From: JADJLQ01 sp964405735
GTDB taxonomy: Bacteria; Bacteroidota; Bacteroidia; Chitinophagales; Saprospiraceae
DNA: 32,014 nt
Reading direction: 5' to 3'
Assembly: GCA_964405735.1 (NCBI GenBank)
Contig: CAYOPD010000045.1
Location: forward strand, 1-32,014
How positions within the stretch are numbered: position 1 is the first letter of the stretch; each line of letters starts with the position of its first letter. The position numbers were made by a program, and so were the translations under genes. Below the pieces are notes generated by a model. That model saw only the letters and a program-made list of their open reading frames with translations. It did not search any database and was not told the DNA's origin. Shown here in pieces: positions 8,639 to 17,127 of the stretch.

Positions 8639-11263
8639 ATGAAAAAATGGTTCAACCCAACGATCCTCGCGTTTGCCTTTCTATTATTTCTTTCCTGCAA
8701 AAACCAAACTCACAACCACCTTGCCTACCCTTTTCAAAATCCGGATCTATCCATAGAACAGAGGGCGGACGACCTGGTCAGTCGCTTGAACCTGGATCAA
8801 AAAATAGCCCAACTGATGAACCAGGCACCGGCAATAGACAGTCTGGGCATTCCTCAGTACAACTGGTGGTCGGAAGGCCTCCATGGCATAGCCCGCGCAG
8901 GCTTGGCAACGGTATTTCCACAGGCTATAGGCATGGCTTCCACCTGGGATGAAGAACTGATCCATCGCGTGGCCAATGTGATATCGGATGAAACCCGGGC
9001 CAAACACCATGAATTTGTGAGAAGGAATAAAAGGTTTATTTACCAGGGGCTTACTCTCTGGTCACCCAATATCAATATATTCCGGGACCCCCGGTGGGGC
9101 CGGGGGCAAGAAACCTATGGAGAGGATCCTTTTCTGACCGGTACCCTGGGTGTACAATTTATTAAAGGGCTGCAGGGCGATGATCCGGAGTATTTAAAAA
9201 CCATTGCCACGGTGAAACATTTTGCCGTGCACAGCGGGCCTGAACCGGAGCGGCATACTTTCAATGCCCAGGCCGGACTCAAGGATATGTATGAAACCTA
9301 TCTCCCCCAGTTTGAAATGGGGATAAAAGAAGGCAAAGCTTATTCCCTGATGTGCGCCTACAACCGGCTCAACGGGGAAGCCTGTTGCGGCAGCCACGGC
9401 TTGCTACAGGGCATCCTCAGGAAGGACTGGCATTTTGACGGTTTTGTGGTTTCGGATTGTGATGCCATCGATGACATCGCCCTGCATCATAAAATCACGG
9501 CTACACCCGAAGAAGCGGTCGCCCTTGCAATAAAGTCCGGCACCGACCTGGAATGCGGTCGTTTTTTTAAACACCTCAGGGCGGCCGTTGATCAAAACCG
9601 GATCACGGAAAAAGAACTGGACATCGCCTTAAAGCGCCTCTTTATCGCCCGGATGAAATTGGGTATGTTTGACGACAGCACCCGGGTAAAATGGGCCCGT
9701 ATCCCTTATTCCATGGTGGACCGGGAAGCACACCGGCAACTGGCCCTGGAAACAGCACGAAAATCCATGGTCCTGCTGAAAAATGAAGGCCAAATCCTGC
9801 CATTGAAAAAAGACTTAAAAACAGTTGCCGTCATCGGGCCGAATGCCGATCAGTGGCTCATGCTTTTGGGTAATTACAATGGGGTCCCCGCTGACCCGGT
9901 GACCCCGTTGCGTGGAATCCGTGAAAAACTGCCCAATGCGAAAGTATTGTTTGCCCAGGGCAGTGAACTGGCTGAAGGCATGCCCATGTTTTACACTATC
10001 CCGGGAGAGGTCTTGTTCAATGGACCTTCAAAAGGCCTGAAGGTGGAATATTTTGGCAACAAGGAACTGTCCGGTGAACCCCTGACCACATCCATGGACA
10101 GTATCCTGGATGCCAACTGGAATGACCGTGCCCCCCGGCCGGATATGGATGATGACGATTTCGGGGTCCGTTGGACTGGTGAAATAAGGCCCCAATCCAC
10201 TGGGATTTATCAATTGGGAGTAATCACAACCTGCAACACACAACTGTATTTTGAAGACAGTGTAGTCGCAAAGACTGTTTATCATTTCAGGAATGAATAC
10301 GGGGACCCAAGGCTTCGCAAGTCAGTATCCATCCGCCTTGAGAAAGGAAAATCCTATAAAATCCGTGTGGATGCCTCGGAGACTTTTGCCGACGCCCAGG
10401 TTCAACTGGTTTGGGCCGCTCCCAAACCCAACTTAAAAAAGGATGCCCTGGCTATCGCAGCGAAAGCCGATGCGGTGATCCTCTGTATGGGCATTACCCC
10501 GAGAATGGAGGGGGAAGAAATGGATATTAAAATCGATGGATTCCGCGGTGGTGACCGCACCAAACTGGCCCTTCCTGCCATTCAGCAGGACCTGATCCGC
10601 TCCATTCACGCCCTTGGAAAACCGGTGGTCCTGGTCCTTCTTAATGGCAGCGCGCTTGCGGTCAATTGGGAGGACGAACATATACCCGCCATAGTGGAAG
10701 CCTGGTATCCGGGCCAGGCCGCAGGCACGGCCATTGCCGATGTCCTTTTTGGTGATTACAACCCTGGAGGAAAACTTCCGGTCACATTTTACCGGTCCGA
10801 GAAGGATCTGCCTCCCTTTGACCAATATGCCATGACGGATCAGACCTACCGTTATTTCAAGGGAAAGCCCTTATACCCTTTTGGCCATGGATTGTCTTAT
10901 TCTCGTTTTGAATACGCAGACCTGGTCATGGATTCCTTATTGGTCAGGAACGCCGCTGCCTCGATTAAGGTAGAAGTCAAAAATACCGGAGAAATGGACG
11001 GCGATGAAGTGGTGCAGGTATATGTCAAAAATATGGATGCCCCGGGCCACCAGCCCATTCATTCCCTCAAAGCCTACAAACGGATTCATCTCAAAGCCGG
11101 TGAAAGCAGGGAAGTTCAACTCCTACTTCGTGAAGATGCATTTGCTTATATCAATGATAAGGGTGAAAAAGGATATGAACCCGGCCGTGTTGAAATCTTT
11201 GTAGGGGGTGGGCAACCGGGATTTGTGGAAAATGGAATCAGCCAAAATGCGCGGATTCAATGA
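8639..11263 (+). CDS. GH3 family glycosidase with PA14 domain, lipoprotein
   Basis: This is an 874-residue exo-acting beta-glycosidase, probably xylosidase- or glucosidase-like. The signal ends LLFLSC, so Cys20 should be lipidated. The GH3 barrel starts near residue 40 and has SEGLHGIAR, KHFAVHSGPEPERH and the nucleophile motif GFVVSDCDAIDDI with Asp273. The GH3 C-terminal domain begins near residue 375 and is split by a PA14 domain at about 455-600 (GLKVEYFGN at its start), which in related enzymes shapes the substrate pocket. A fibronectin-III-like domain ends the protein. The length fits the PA14-containing GH3 subgroup. Specificity (glucose, xylose or galactose) cannot be told from sequence. 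It is convergent with the next gene, separated by 34 bp. Confidence 0.95.
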   Translation: MKKWFNPTILAFAFLLFLSCKNQTHNHLAYPFQNPDLSIEQRADDLVSRLNLDQKIAQLMNQAPAIDSLGIPQYNWWSEGLHGIARAGLATVFPQAIGMASTWDEELIHRVANVISDETRAKHHEFVRRNKRFIYQGLTLWSPNINIFRDPRWGRGQETYGEDPFLTGTLGVQFIKGLQGDDPEYLKTIATVKHFAVHSGPEPERHTFNAQAGLKDMYETYLPQFEMGIKEGKAYSLMCAYNRLNGEACCGSHGLLQGILRKDWHFDGFVVSDCDAIDDIALHHKITATPEEAVALAIKSGTDLECGRFFKHLRAAVDQNRITEKELDIALKRLFIARMKLGMFDDSTRVKWARIPYSMVDREAHRQLALETARKSMVLLKNEGQILPLKKDLKTVAVIGPNADQWLMLLGNYNGVPADPVTPLRGIREKLPNAKVLFAQGSELAEGMPMFYTIPGEVLFNGPSKGLKVEYFGNKELSGEPLTTSMDSILDANWNDRAPRPDMDDDDFGVRWTGEIRPQSTGIYQLGVITTCNTQLYFEDSVVAKTVYHFRNEYGDPRLRKSVSIRLEKGKSYKIRVDASETFADAQVQLVWAAPKPNLKKDALAIAAKADAVILCMGITPRMEGEEMDIKIDGFRGGDRTKLALPAIQQDLIRSIHALGKPVVLVLLNGSALAVNWEDEHIPAIVEAWYPGQAAGTAIADVLFGDYNPGGKLPVTFYRSEKDLPPFDQYAMTDQTYRYFKGKPLYPFGHGLSYSRFEYADLVMDSLLVRNAAASIKVEVKNTGEMDGDEVVQVYVKNMDAPGHQPIHSLKAYKRIHLKAGESREVQLLLREDAFAYINDKGEKGYEPGRVEIFVGGGQPGFVENGISQNARIQ

Positions 11264-11297
11264 CTACCCCGCGGAAGTATTTCTCGGCCTGGTAGTT

Positions 11298-12098
11298 TCA
11301 AAGCGAAGAACCGCCATCGAGTTTTATAAATGGCGACTTTAGCAGATACCCTGCCCGGTGCTGATCTTCCCGTGAAAATTCTTTGAGCCCATAGTGAATT
11401 TCTTCGGGCCGGACCGGTTTCCAGGTGCCAAAGATCCGGTCCCAGAAAGTAAAGACGTCTCCGTAATGTGAATCCGTAAGCGCTTGTTCGTCGGAATGAT
11501 GGATCTTGTGCCAACCGGGCGTGGAGAACAATAAGCGGCCATATTTTTCAAGCCAGCCGGGCATTTTGTAGTTGCTGTGCTGCAGGATAAGCAACGGTAG
11601 GGCCAAGGTGCCATACAGGATAAACGAAGTCAAGGTTATGCCCATGAGGGGGATCCAAAGGCAGGGAAACAAACCCTGGGCAAGGACTACGTCAAGGGGA
11701 TGAAAACGGAGCGAGGAGGTGGCATTCAGGTAGGGGTCGGAATGATGTACCCGGTGAAACCTCCACAGGATTGGGGCTTTGTGCTGCAAATTGTGGAAAA
11801 GATACCCTCCAAGGTCAATCAGGAAGATGCCGGCAATGACCTTCATCCATTGAGAAATTCCTGAAAGATGGAGGAGGCCCCACTGATTTTTTTGCGTCCA
11901 TTCCAGCATCCCCAAAACCAGGATGCTGAGAGCACCGTTTACGATAAATGAGATCAGGGTGAGAATCAGATTTTGGCCATCATGTTTGCGTTTGTTCTGC
12001 GGGGAATTCAGGTAGGGCATCCAGCGTTCAAGATTGTACATGACGATCAGGATGACCAGGAGTATTACAGGTTGAAGTTGGGACAGGGTTTGAAGCAT
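11298..12098 (-). CDS. Sterol desaturase / fatty acid hydroxylase family membrane protein
   Basis: This integral membrane di-iron enzyme of the fatty acid hydroxylase superfamily would hydroxylate or desaturate a lipid. From the start chosen here it has 266 residues, four or more hydrophobic segments, and the family's histidine clusters: HNLQH at 102-106, HRVHH at 115-119 and HKIHH at 197-201. An in-frame ATG at 12137 would add 13 residues, but a perfect -7 box (TAGGTTTG, minus strand, 12118-12111) lies inside that extension, 12 nt before the ATG at 12098. I therefore prefer 12098, where the protein starts MLQTLSQLQP and runs straight into a membrane segment. The lipid substrate is unknown. 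Confidence 0.9.
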   Translation of the reverse strand: MLQTLSQLQPVILLVILIVMYNLERWMPYLNSPQNKRKHDGQNLILTLISFIVNGALSILVLGMLEWTQKNQWGLLHLSGISQWMKVIAGIFLIDLGGYLFHNLQHKAPILWRFHRVHHSDPYLNATSSLRFHPLDVVLAQGLFPCLWIPLMGITLTSFILYGTLALPLLILQHSNYKMPGWLEKYGRLLFSTPGWHKIHHSDEQALTDSHYGDVFTFWDRIFGTWKPVRPEEIHYGLKEFSREDQHRAGYLLKSPFIKLDGGSSL

Positions 12099-12110
12099 GA
12101 ACTTTTTTTT

Positions 12111-12118
12111 CAAACCTA
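12111..12118 (-). promoter_or_regulatory. -7 box that decides the desaturase-family gene start
   Basis: On the minus strand this reads TAGGTTTG, a perfect TAnnTTTG. It lies 12 nt upstream of the internal ATG at 12098 and downstream of the longer possible start at 12137. If it is used, the longer start cannot be on the transcript. Confidence 0.5.
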
Positions 12119-12137
12119 CCGGTCCGGAGGGTATCAT

Positions 12138-12346
12138 TTCAAGGTCATGGCCTGTTCACTGTTTGTTCAAAATTGGCTTGTACCGGCATTTTGAATCTTT
12201 CAGGGAACCACAATGGACCTTTGCATTTTTTACCTTAAAAAGTCATAAGAATTCAAAATAGGACTGTCCCGGTGTTATTATTCGTTAAGTTGCCGGCGTT
12301 CTTTCTCTTAAATTCATCCTAAATTGCAAACCGAAACTTAGAATCC
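12138..12346. other. Divergent gap before the haloperoxidase-like gene
   Basis: These 209 bp separate the desaturase-family gene (minus) from the haloperoxidase-like gene (plus). I see no ORF or hairpin. A weak TAAATTGC sits 17 nt before the GTG start; no better -7 box is visible on the plus strand. Confidence 0.35.
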
Positions 12347-13801
12347 GTGAAAACCAAAACCGCCATTGCATTGTACCTGATGCTTTTATTTTTCAGTGTA
12401 CAGTGCAAACAAAAGGAGGCTGCAGACCGCACCCCGCTAAAAACCGGAGCAGCCAACCTGGCTTACCAATGGGGAAAAATATCCCTCGAACTCACTGCTA
12501 ACGATACCGAACGGTTCCGTCCACGCCCTACAGTCACGTCCCGCATACTGGGCCTGGTTTGGACCGCCATCTATGATGCCTGGTCCAGGTATGATTCTAC
12601 GGCAAAACCGGTCTACCTGCGCCATGTGGAACGGCGGCCCATTTCTGAGTTTACCGAAAAAAATAAAGAAATCGCCATCAGCTTTGCGGCTTATGAGGCA
12701 TTGAAGCAGTTTTATTTTGCCGACACTATAATTTTGGGTGAATACATGTCCTCCCTGGGCATGGATGCGGCAGACCACAGCCTTGATCCCACCTCCCCTT
12801 CCGGTATCGGCAGACTGGCAGCCCGGGCCGTTATAGAGGCCAGATTGGCGGATGGAGCCAACCAAAAGGGTGATATGGATACCAGCGGTAACGCATACCA
12901 GGATTATACCGGATATGCGCCGGTGAACACTGCTGATAAATCCACCGACGTCATGCGATGGGCGCCTAAATATTTCAAGGACAGTATTCTCGGAACCTAC
13001 GCGCCTGGTTGCCTCACCCCCCATTGGGGCAAAGTAAAAACCCTGCTCCTGGACAGCGCCAGCCAGTTCAGGTCGCCTCCGCCTCCTGCACTTGGCTCCG
13101 AGCAGTTGAAAAATGAAGTCCGTGAAGTAGTGGAGATGCAGGCAAAACTCAATGATGAACAAAGAGCCCTGGTAGAATTCATGCGGGATGGCCCCAAATC
13201 GGTGCAACAGGCTGGACACTGGCTCATCTTCGCCCAGGATGTATCGGTCAGGGACAATCATACCCTGGATCAGGATGTAGTCATGTATTTTTTAGTGGAG
13301 GCTGCCGCCATGGATGCCTTTATTGCCTGTTGGGAAACTAAGATGTATTATGATTATGCCCGGCCCTATGCCCTCGTTCATGAATATTATAAAGACAAGA
13401 CCATCGATGCCTGGGCAGGACCGGAAAAAGGCTGGACCAAAATCAAAGGCTCCGAATGGAGGCCCTATTCCCCTGATCATTTCCTTTGTCCGCCCTTCCC
13501 GGCCTACGTTTCCGGCCACAGCACGGTCAGCGGGGCCTGTTCGGAAATATTAAGACTATACACAGGAAGCGACACCTTTGGCATTGAAGTCCAGAGAGTA
13601 GCTGGGGAGATGACCGAAACCAACCGCCTTGGGGATACCGTAACCCTGAAGTTCCCAACTTTTACCAGTACCGCCGACCAGGCAGGTTTATCCCGCGTGC
13701 TTGGGGGATATCATATCCAGGTCGATAATGTTGAAGGGCTTGCCTTGGGCAGGAAGGTAGGCCATGAGGTCTGGAAAAAATACATGGAAAAACTAAAATA
13801 A
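12347..13801 (+). CDS. Vanadium-dependent haloperoxidase-like / PAP2 superfamily lipoprotein
   Basis: This 484-residue protein belongs to the vanadium haloperoxidase/acid phosphatase fold, whose members oxidise halides with peroxide or hydrolyse phosphate esters. The signal ends LLFFSVQC, so Cys20 may be lipidated, although Gln before the Cys is unusual. The active-site half is C-terminal: YDYARPYALVHEYY, then PAYVSGHSTVSGA near residue 385 with the catalytic His, then RVLGGYHIQVDNVEG near 450 with the Arg and the vanadate/phosphate-linked His. These match the bacterial haloperoxidase-related group. Activity could be haloperoxidase or phosphatase. The start is GTG at 12347; no upstream ATG is in frame. 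A hairpin terminator follows immediately. Confidence 0.85.
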   Translation: MKTKTAIALYLMLLFFSVQCKQKEAADRTPLKTGAANLAYQWGKISLELTANDTERFRPRPTVTSRILGLVWTAIYDAWSRYDSTAKPVYLRHVERRPISEFTEKNKEIAISFAAYEALKQFYFADTIILGEYMSSLGMDAADHSLDPTSPSGIGRLAARAVIEARLADGANQKGDMDTSGNAYQDYTGYAPVNTADKSTDVMRWAPKYFKDSILGTYAPGCLTPHWGKVKTLLLDSASQFRSPPPPALGSEQLKNEVREVVEMQAKLNDEQRALVEFMRDGPKSVQQAGHWLIFAQDVSVRDNHTLDQDVVMYFLVEAAAMDAFIACWETKMYYDYARPYALVHEYYKDKTIDAWAGPEKGWTKIKGSEWRPYSPDHFLCPPFPAYVSGHSTVSGACSEILRLYTGSDTFGIEVQRVAGEMTETNRLGDTVTLKFPTFTSTADQAGLSRVLGGYHIQVDNVEGLALGRKVGHEVWKKYMEKLK

Positions 13802-13834
13802 GGCATGGATATATGCCATCCACGCCTTTTATCG
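13800..13834. terminator. Bidirectional hairpin terminator between the haloperoxidase-like gene and susE
   Basis: AAGGC-A-TGGAT pairs with ATCCA-C-GCCTT around a 7-nt loop, with a single A/C mismatch in the stem. A T-run follows on the plus strand, and A-rich sequence before it gives a U-run for transcripts of the minus strand. It sits in the 43-bp gap between two convergent genes. Confidence 0.65.
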
Positions 13835-13844
13835 CTAAGTGCGT

Positions 13845-14876
13845 TTATTTTTTCGTGACTTTGTACGTATAAAGCGGAGTATTGAGGATGAGCTGGATCT
13901 CATAATTACCGGCTTCCCCGATAGCGATATTGGCCCCGTCGTATTCCAGGGATAGGTTATTGCCGTTGTCCCCAAAATTGATGCCCCATGCATCGTTAGC
14001 CCTGAATTTGATCTCGCCGCTCTTCAGGGAGGTGGTAATGGTCCAGATACCGGTTGCAGGATTATAGGTCAGGTCCTGATCGGAATCCCATCCATTGGCC
14101 GTGGCAGAGCCGATCAGGCCCCAATGGGTGCGTGTGAACGAGTGGGATTTATCAACCAGGTTAGCCCTCAACCGGTAATAACCTGCATCCGGAGCTTTCA
14201 GATTGTCCCCATTCTGATCGAGCACACCATCCGCACCGGTATCGCCATAATTAATATCCCATTTGGGCCCAACCGTGTATTTGAATTCGGTGTTGGCCGG
14301 GAAATAAAGGAAACCCTCATATTTATCATCGCTTTTCAGGGAGTAAATCACGGTGTTGTTGTCAGCCGGATTCCAGCCCTGGTGACTTCCTGGGACCTGG
14401 AGTTTAGGATAGTTGAGGGATGCCTTATAGGGTGTAATAGTGAGGTCAATGACTTTGGAATAAAGCAAATTGGCCTTATTGCTTATTTTGGATTGGATGC
14501 GCAATTCCATGGTGACCGGCTTATCAGGTGCAAATTCCCTGCCCAGCAGGATGGAATTCATTCTTTCAACCGTAACCGTATTCAGTGCAGGCCGATTGAC
14601 GGTGCCAAGGACAGTCGGTTCTTTAAAATTATTGCCTTTGGCATCCAGCTGGACTTCATAAGTTACCTGGGCCTGATAGCCAAAACCGGCATCGGACCAG
14701 GAAATATTGGTAAGGATATTTTTGGCGTTTTCTTCTTTCAGCACAAAACTGGAGTTCGCTGTTGGGGTGAACAGGACCGGATTAGCCCCATACTGTAAAT
14801 AAGGCCCGTCGATCTCTTTTTCACAAGCAGAGAGGATCAGGAGACCTGCCGCCAAAATCATAAATAGGTTTTTCAT
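13845..14876 (-). CDS. SusE-like outer-membrane glycan-binding lipoprotein
   Basis: This 343-residue protein starts with a lipoprotein signal ending LLILSAC (Cys18) followed by EKEID, an acidic stretch typical of Bacteroidota lipoproteins exported to the cell surface. Residues about 28-150 form the SusE N-terminal Ig-like domain (NPVLFTPTANSSFVL, then ISWSDAGFGYQAQVTYEVQL). Residues 158-250 and 251-340 are two similar carbohydrate-binding-like modules. Each has a paired motif: EFKYTVGPKWDINYGD in the first and EIKFRANDAWGINFGD in the second. The protein should bind polysaccharide at the surface beside the SusC/SusD pair. It is the last gene of the locus, 35 bp after susD. Its tandem modules recur inside that SusD-like protein. 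Confidence 0.9.
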   Translation of the reverse strand: MKNLFMILAAGLLILSACEKEIDGPYLQYGANPVLFTPTANSSFVLKEENAKNILTNISWSDAGFGYQAQVTYEVQLDAKGNNFKEPTVLGTVNRPALNTVTVERMNSILLGREFAPDKPVTMELRIQSKISNKANLLYSKVIDLTITPYKASLNYPKLQVPGSHQGWNPADNNTVIYSLKSDDKYEGFLYFPANTEFKYTVGPKWDINYGDTGADGVLDQNGDNLKAPDAGYYRLRANLVDKSHSFTRTHWGLIGSATANGWDSDQDLTYNPATGIWTITTSLKSGEIKFRANDAWGINFGDNGNNLSLEYDGANIAIGEAGNYEIQLILNTPLYTYKVTKK

Positions 14877-14911
14877 AATTTTTTCTCTTTCCTGGTTTAA
14901 AAAATGGAGGA

Positions 14912-17104
14912 TTAATAGCCGGGATTCTGTTTCAGTTTTGGGTTAGCTCCAAGGTCTGAAGCGGGTATTGGGTAAACATTAAATTTAAGATCGGTAGACC
15001 TGCCTTCAGGCACTCCGCCTTTCCACGGCCAGAGATAAGTGGACTGGCTAAACCTGCCAAACCTTACCAGATCGGTACGCCGGGTGCATTCCCACAGCAA
15101 TTCCCTTGCCCTTTCATCCAGGATAAAATCCAGGGTCAGATCACCGCTTTCGATGTTTCCACTGGGTCCTTTGAAGGCTCTGGCCCTGAGTTTATTTATC
15201 TGCTGAAGAGCCTGGTCCCTGGATGAACCCGTGCCTCCGCGGATGACCGCTTCCGCAAGCATGAGATAGGCATCAGCCAGCCTGAACAGGGGGAAATCAT
15301 TATCAACAAATACTTTATCCGAACCCGGCTGTCCGGCAGAGGTGATGTTTTTGAATTTGGTGACCGCATACCCTTCGGTAAACTGGGTGATATCCGTGAT
15401 TTCAAGGTTTTGGCCGGAAGTATAAAACATGCCTCTGGAATCAATACTTCCTTTTTCCAATTGATACGAATAATCCGGTTTATCCAGGTAGAGCTTGATG
15501 ATATAGGTGCCGTCTGAAGGTATCTGGATATTAGCGCCGCCTTCTTCCAGGGAAGCATTGGCCCCATTGTCGCCATAATTCAGGTTCCACCCATCGTTGG
15601 CTCTGAATTTGATTTCGCCTTTTACCAGTGGGATGGTAATGGACCAGGAATTGGTCTTGGCGTCATAAGCGAAGTCCGTATCACTGTCCCAACCGGTCGG
15701 GGTGGCGCTGCCGATCACACCCCAGGTTGTTTTGACAAGAGTGTATTTTTTATTTATCAGGTCCACATTTATTTTATAAACTCCGGCAGTTGCAATTTTA
15801 AGATTGGCACCATTTTGTTCAAGACTGCCATTGGCACCGTCATCTCCATAATTTTCATCCCAATTGGGCCCGACGGTAAACTTAAATTCGGCCGGTTCTG
15901 AAAAATAAATATAGCCCTCAAAATTACCGTCATTCTTGGGGGAGGTAAACGTATTTGCTTTGGCGGGATCCCAGCCCTGATAGCTTCCGGGCGCATAGAT
16001 CTTTGTTAGATTCACGTTTGGAGTCAGGGGATATACCAATACATCGCCTCCTTTGCCGGAGGTAAACTTTTTGACAATGGCACTGGTGGTCCTGGTTCCC
16101 CCCCATCCTCCGTCAATGCCAAAATCGTTGACATTCATACTGCCCCCTACGGCTGCATGAACCACAAAGGTCATGCCTCCCCAGGTTTTGGAATTAACTC
16201 CATCAAACAAAATCGGGAATATGATTTCCGGGGATTTGTTGTTGTCTGCCCTGAACAGGTTTTCATACTTGGGATCAAGTGAGAAGGGAGCAGCAATGAC
16301 CTTATTGCAGTAGGTAATGCAATCGGTATATTTATTTTGCCCGGTATAAACTTCTGCATTCAGGTACAACTTGGCGAGAAGCATCCAGACGGCAGCCTGG
16401 TCCGCCCGCCCATATTCATTCGTTTTTGGCGCTTTGAGGGCGGGTTCCACTTCTTTAAGTTCAGTTTCAATAAAACTAAAAAGGTCCTCTTTAGTGATCT
16501 GGTCCGGGAAAAAGTTTCCTACGGCATTGGCTTCCGTGACAAAAGGGACGTTGCGGAACATATCCAGCGCATGATAATAACTCAGTGCCCTCAGGAACCT
16601 CACCTCATTGCGGTAGGTAGTGACGTCGGTGAGCACATTTCCTGTAATTCCTCGTGAACTGAGTTTTTCTTCGGTCGTTTCGCGGAGAAATTCATTGCAA
16701 AGGGAGATCTGGTAAAAGATCCTGTTGTACATAGCGGTGATGAATTCATTGTTCGCATCCCAGTCCTGCTGATGGAAATCGTGTATGTTGCCATCATTCC
16801 AGCCGATCACCGCTTCGTCGGTGGACAGTTCCTGGGCCTTCCAGTATTGCCTCAGATAGGTTGAAAACCCTTCATCGATTCCGCTGATGTCCGCAAGACC
16901 GGAAGGACCTTGTTGTCCGCTCAAGGCAAGGCCTGCGTATATTTTAGCCAACACTTTTCTATATGAAGCCGGGTCCTTATACACCTCCACAGAGGTGATC
17001 TCATCCTTGTCTAAGGGGACCGTGTTCAGGTCGTCGAAACAGGAAGGGTGGGTAAGGGCCAGTATTGCAATCAATATCCCTGTTTTCAGTTTGATATTTT
17101 TCAT
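14912..17104 (-). CDS. SusD/RagB-like lipoprotein with two inserted SusE-type binding modules
   Basis: SusD proteins cap the SusC barrel and capture glycan. The signal ends ALTHPSC (Cys22), followed by FDDLNTVPLD, the usual SusD start. SusD motifs run to about residue 350 (RFLRALSYYHALDMFRNVPF, then DGGWGGTRTTSAIVKKF) and resume at 555 with SRGMFYTSGQNLEI, DFPLFRLADAYLMLAEAVIR and the C-terminal WECTRRTDLVRFGRF. Between them, residues about 352-552, sits a segment not usual in the family. It holds two modules with EFKFTVGPNWDENYGDDG and EIKFRANDGWNLNYGDNG, about half identical by eye to residues 158-340 of the neighbouring SusE. At 730 residues it is about 200 longer than a typical SusD. The frame is open throughout, so it is an intact fusion. 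Confidence 0.95.
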   Translation of the reverse strand: MKNIKLKTGILIAILALTHPSCFDDLNTVPLDKDEITSVEVYKDPASYRKVLAKIYAGLALSGQQGPSGLADISGIDEGFSTYLRQYWKAQELSTDEAVIGWNDGNIHDFHQQDWDANNEFITAMYNRIFYQISLCNEFLRETTEEKLSSRGITGNVLTDVTTYRNEVRFLRALSYYHALDMFRNVPFVTEANAVGNFFPDQITKEDLFSFIETELKEVEPALKAPKTNEYGRADQAAVWMLLAKLYLNAEVYTGQNKYTDCITYCNKVIAAPFSLDPKYENLFRADNNKSPEIIFPILFDGVNSKTWGGMTFVVHAAVGGSMNVNDFGIDGGWGGTRTTSAIVKKFTSGKGGDVLVYPLTPNVNLTKIYAPGSYQGWDPAKANTFTSPKNDGNFEGYIYFSEPAEFKFTVGPNWDENYGDDGANGSLEQNGANLKIATAGVYKINVDLINKKYTLVKTTWGVIGSATPTGWDSDTDFAYDAKTNSWSITIPLVKGEIKFRANDGWNLNYGDNGANASLEEGGANIQIPSDGTYIIKLYLDKPDYSYQLEKGSIDSRGMFYTSGQNLEITDITQFTEGYAVTKFKNITSAGQPGSDKVFVDNDFPLFRLADAYLMLAEAVIRGGTGSSRDQALQQINKLRARAFKGPSGNIESGDLTLDFILDERARELLWECTRRTDLVRFGRFSQSTYLWPWKGGVPEGRSTDLKFNVYPIPASDLGANPKLKQNPGY
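15449..16051 (-). other. Inserted tandem carbohydrate-binding-like modules within the SusD gene
   Basis: This segment codes residues about 352-552 of the SusD-like protein. Module A covers about 366-457 (starting APGSYQGWDP) and module B about 459-550 (starting TWGVIGSATPTGWDSD). The same order occurs in the adjacent SusE at 13857-14405 (PGSHQGWNP, then HWGLIGSATANGWDSD). I count about 98 identities over about 193 aligned residues. Confidence 0.85.
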
Positions 17105-17127
17105 GATATGCGATTGATTTTTGAATC

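Noticed and set aside
11256..11297. Hairpin terminator between the GH3 and desaturase-family genes
   Set aside because: Only a 6-bp ACTACC/GGTAGT pairing with a loop over 20 nt and no T-run.
12437..13261. Minus-strand ORF of 274 residues opposite the haloperoxidase-like gene
   Set aside because: Its composition is that of an antisense frame of a GC-rich gene; the plus-strand frame has clear active-site motifs.
14912..17104. The SusD gene as an assembly chimera or two fused broken genes
   Set aside because: The frame is open from the signal peptide to the end, the SusD motifs on both sides of the insert are complete, and the insert differs from the SusE copy at about half its residues, so it is not a recent misassembly.
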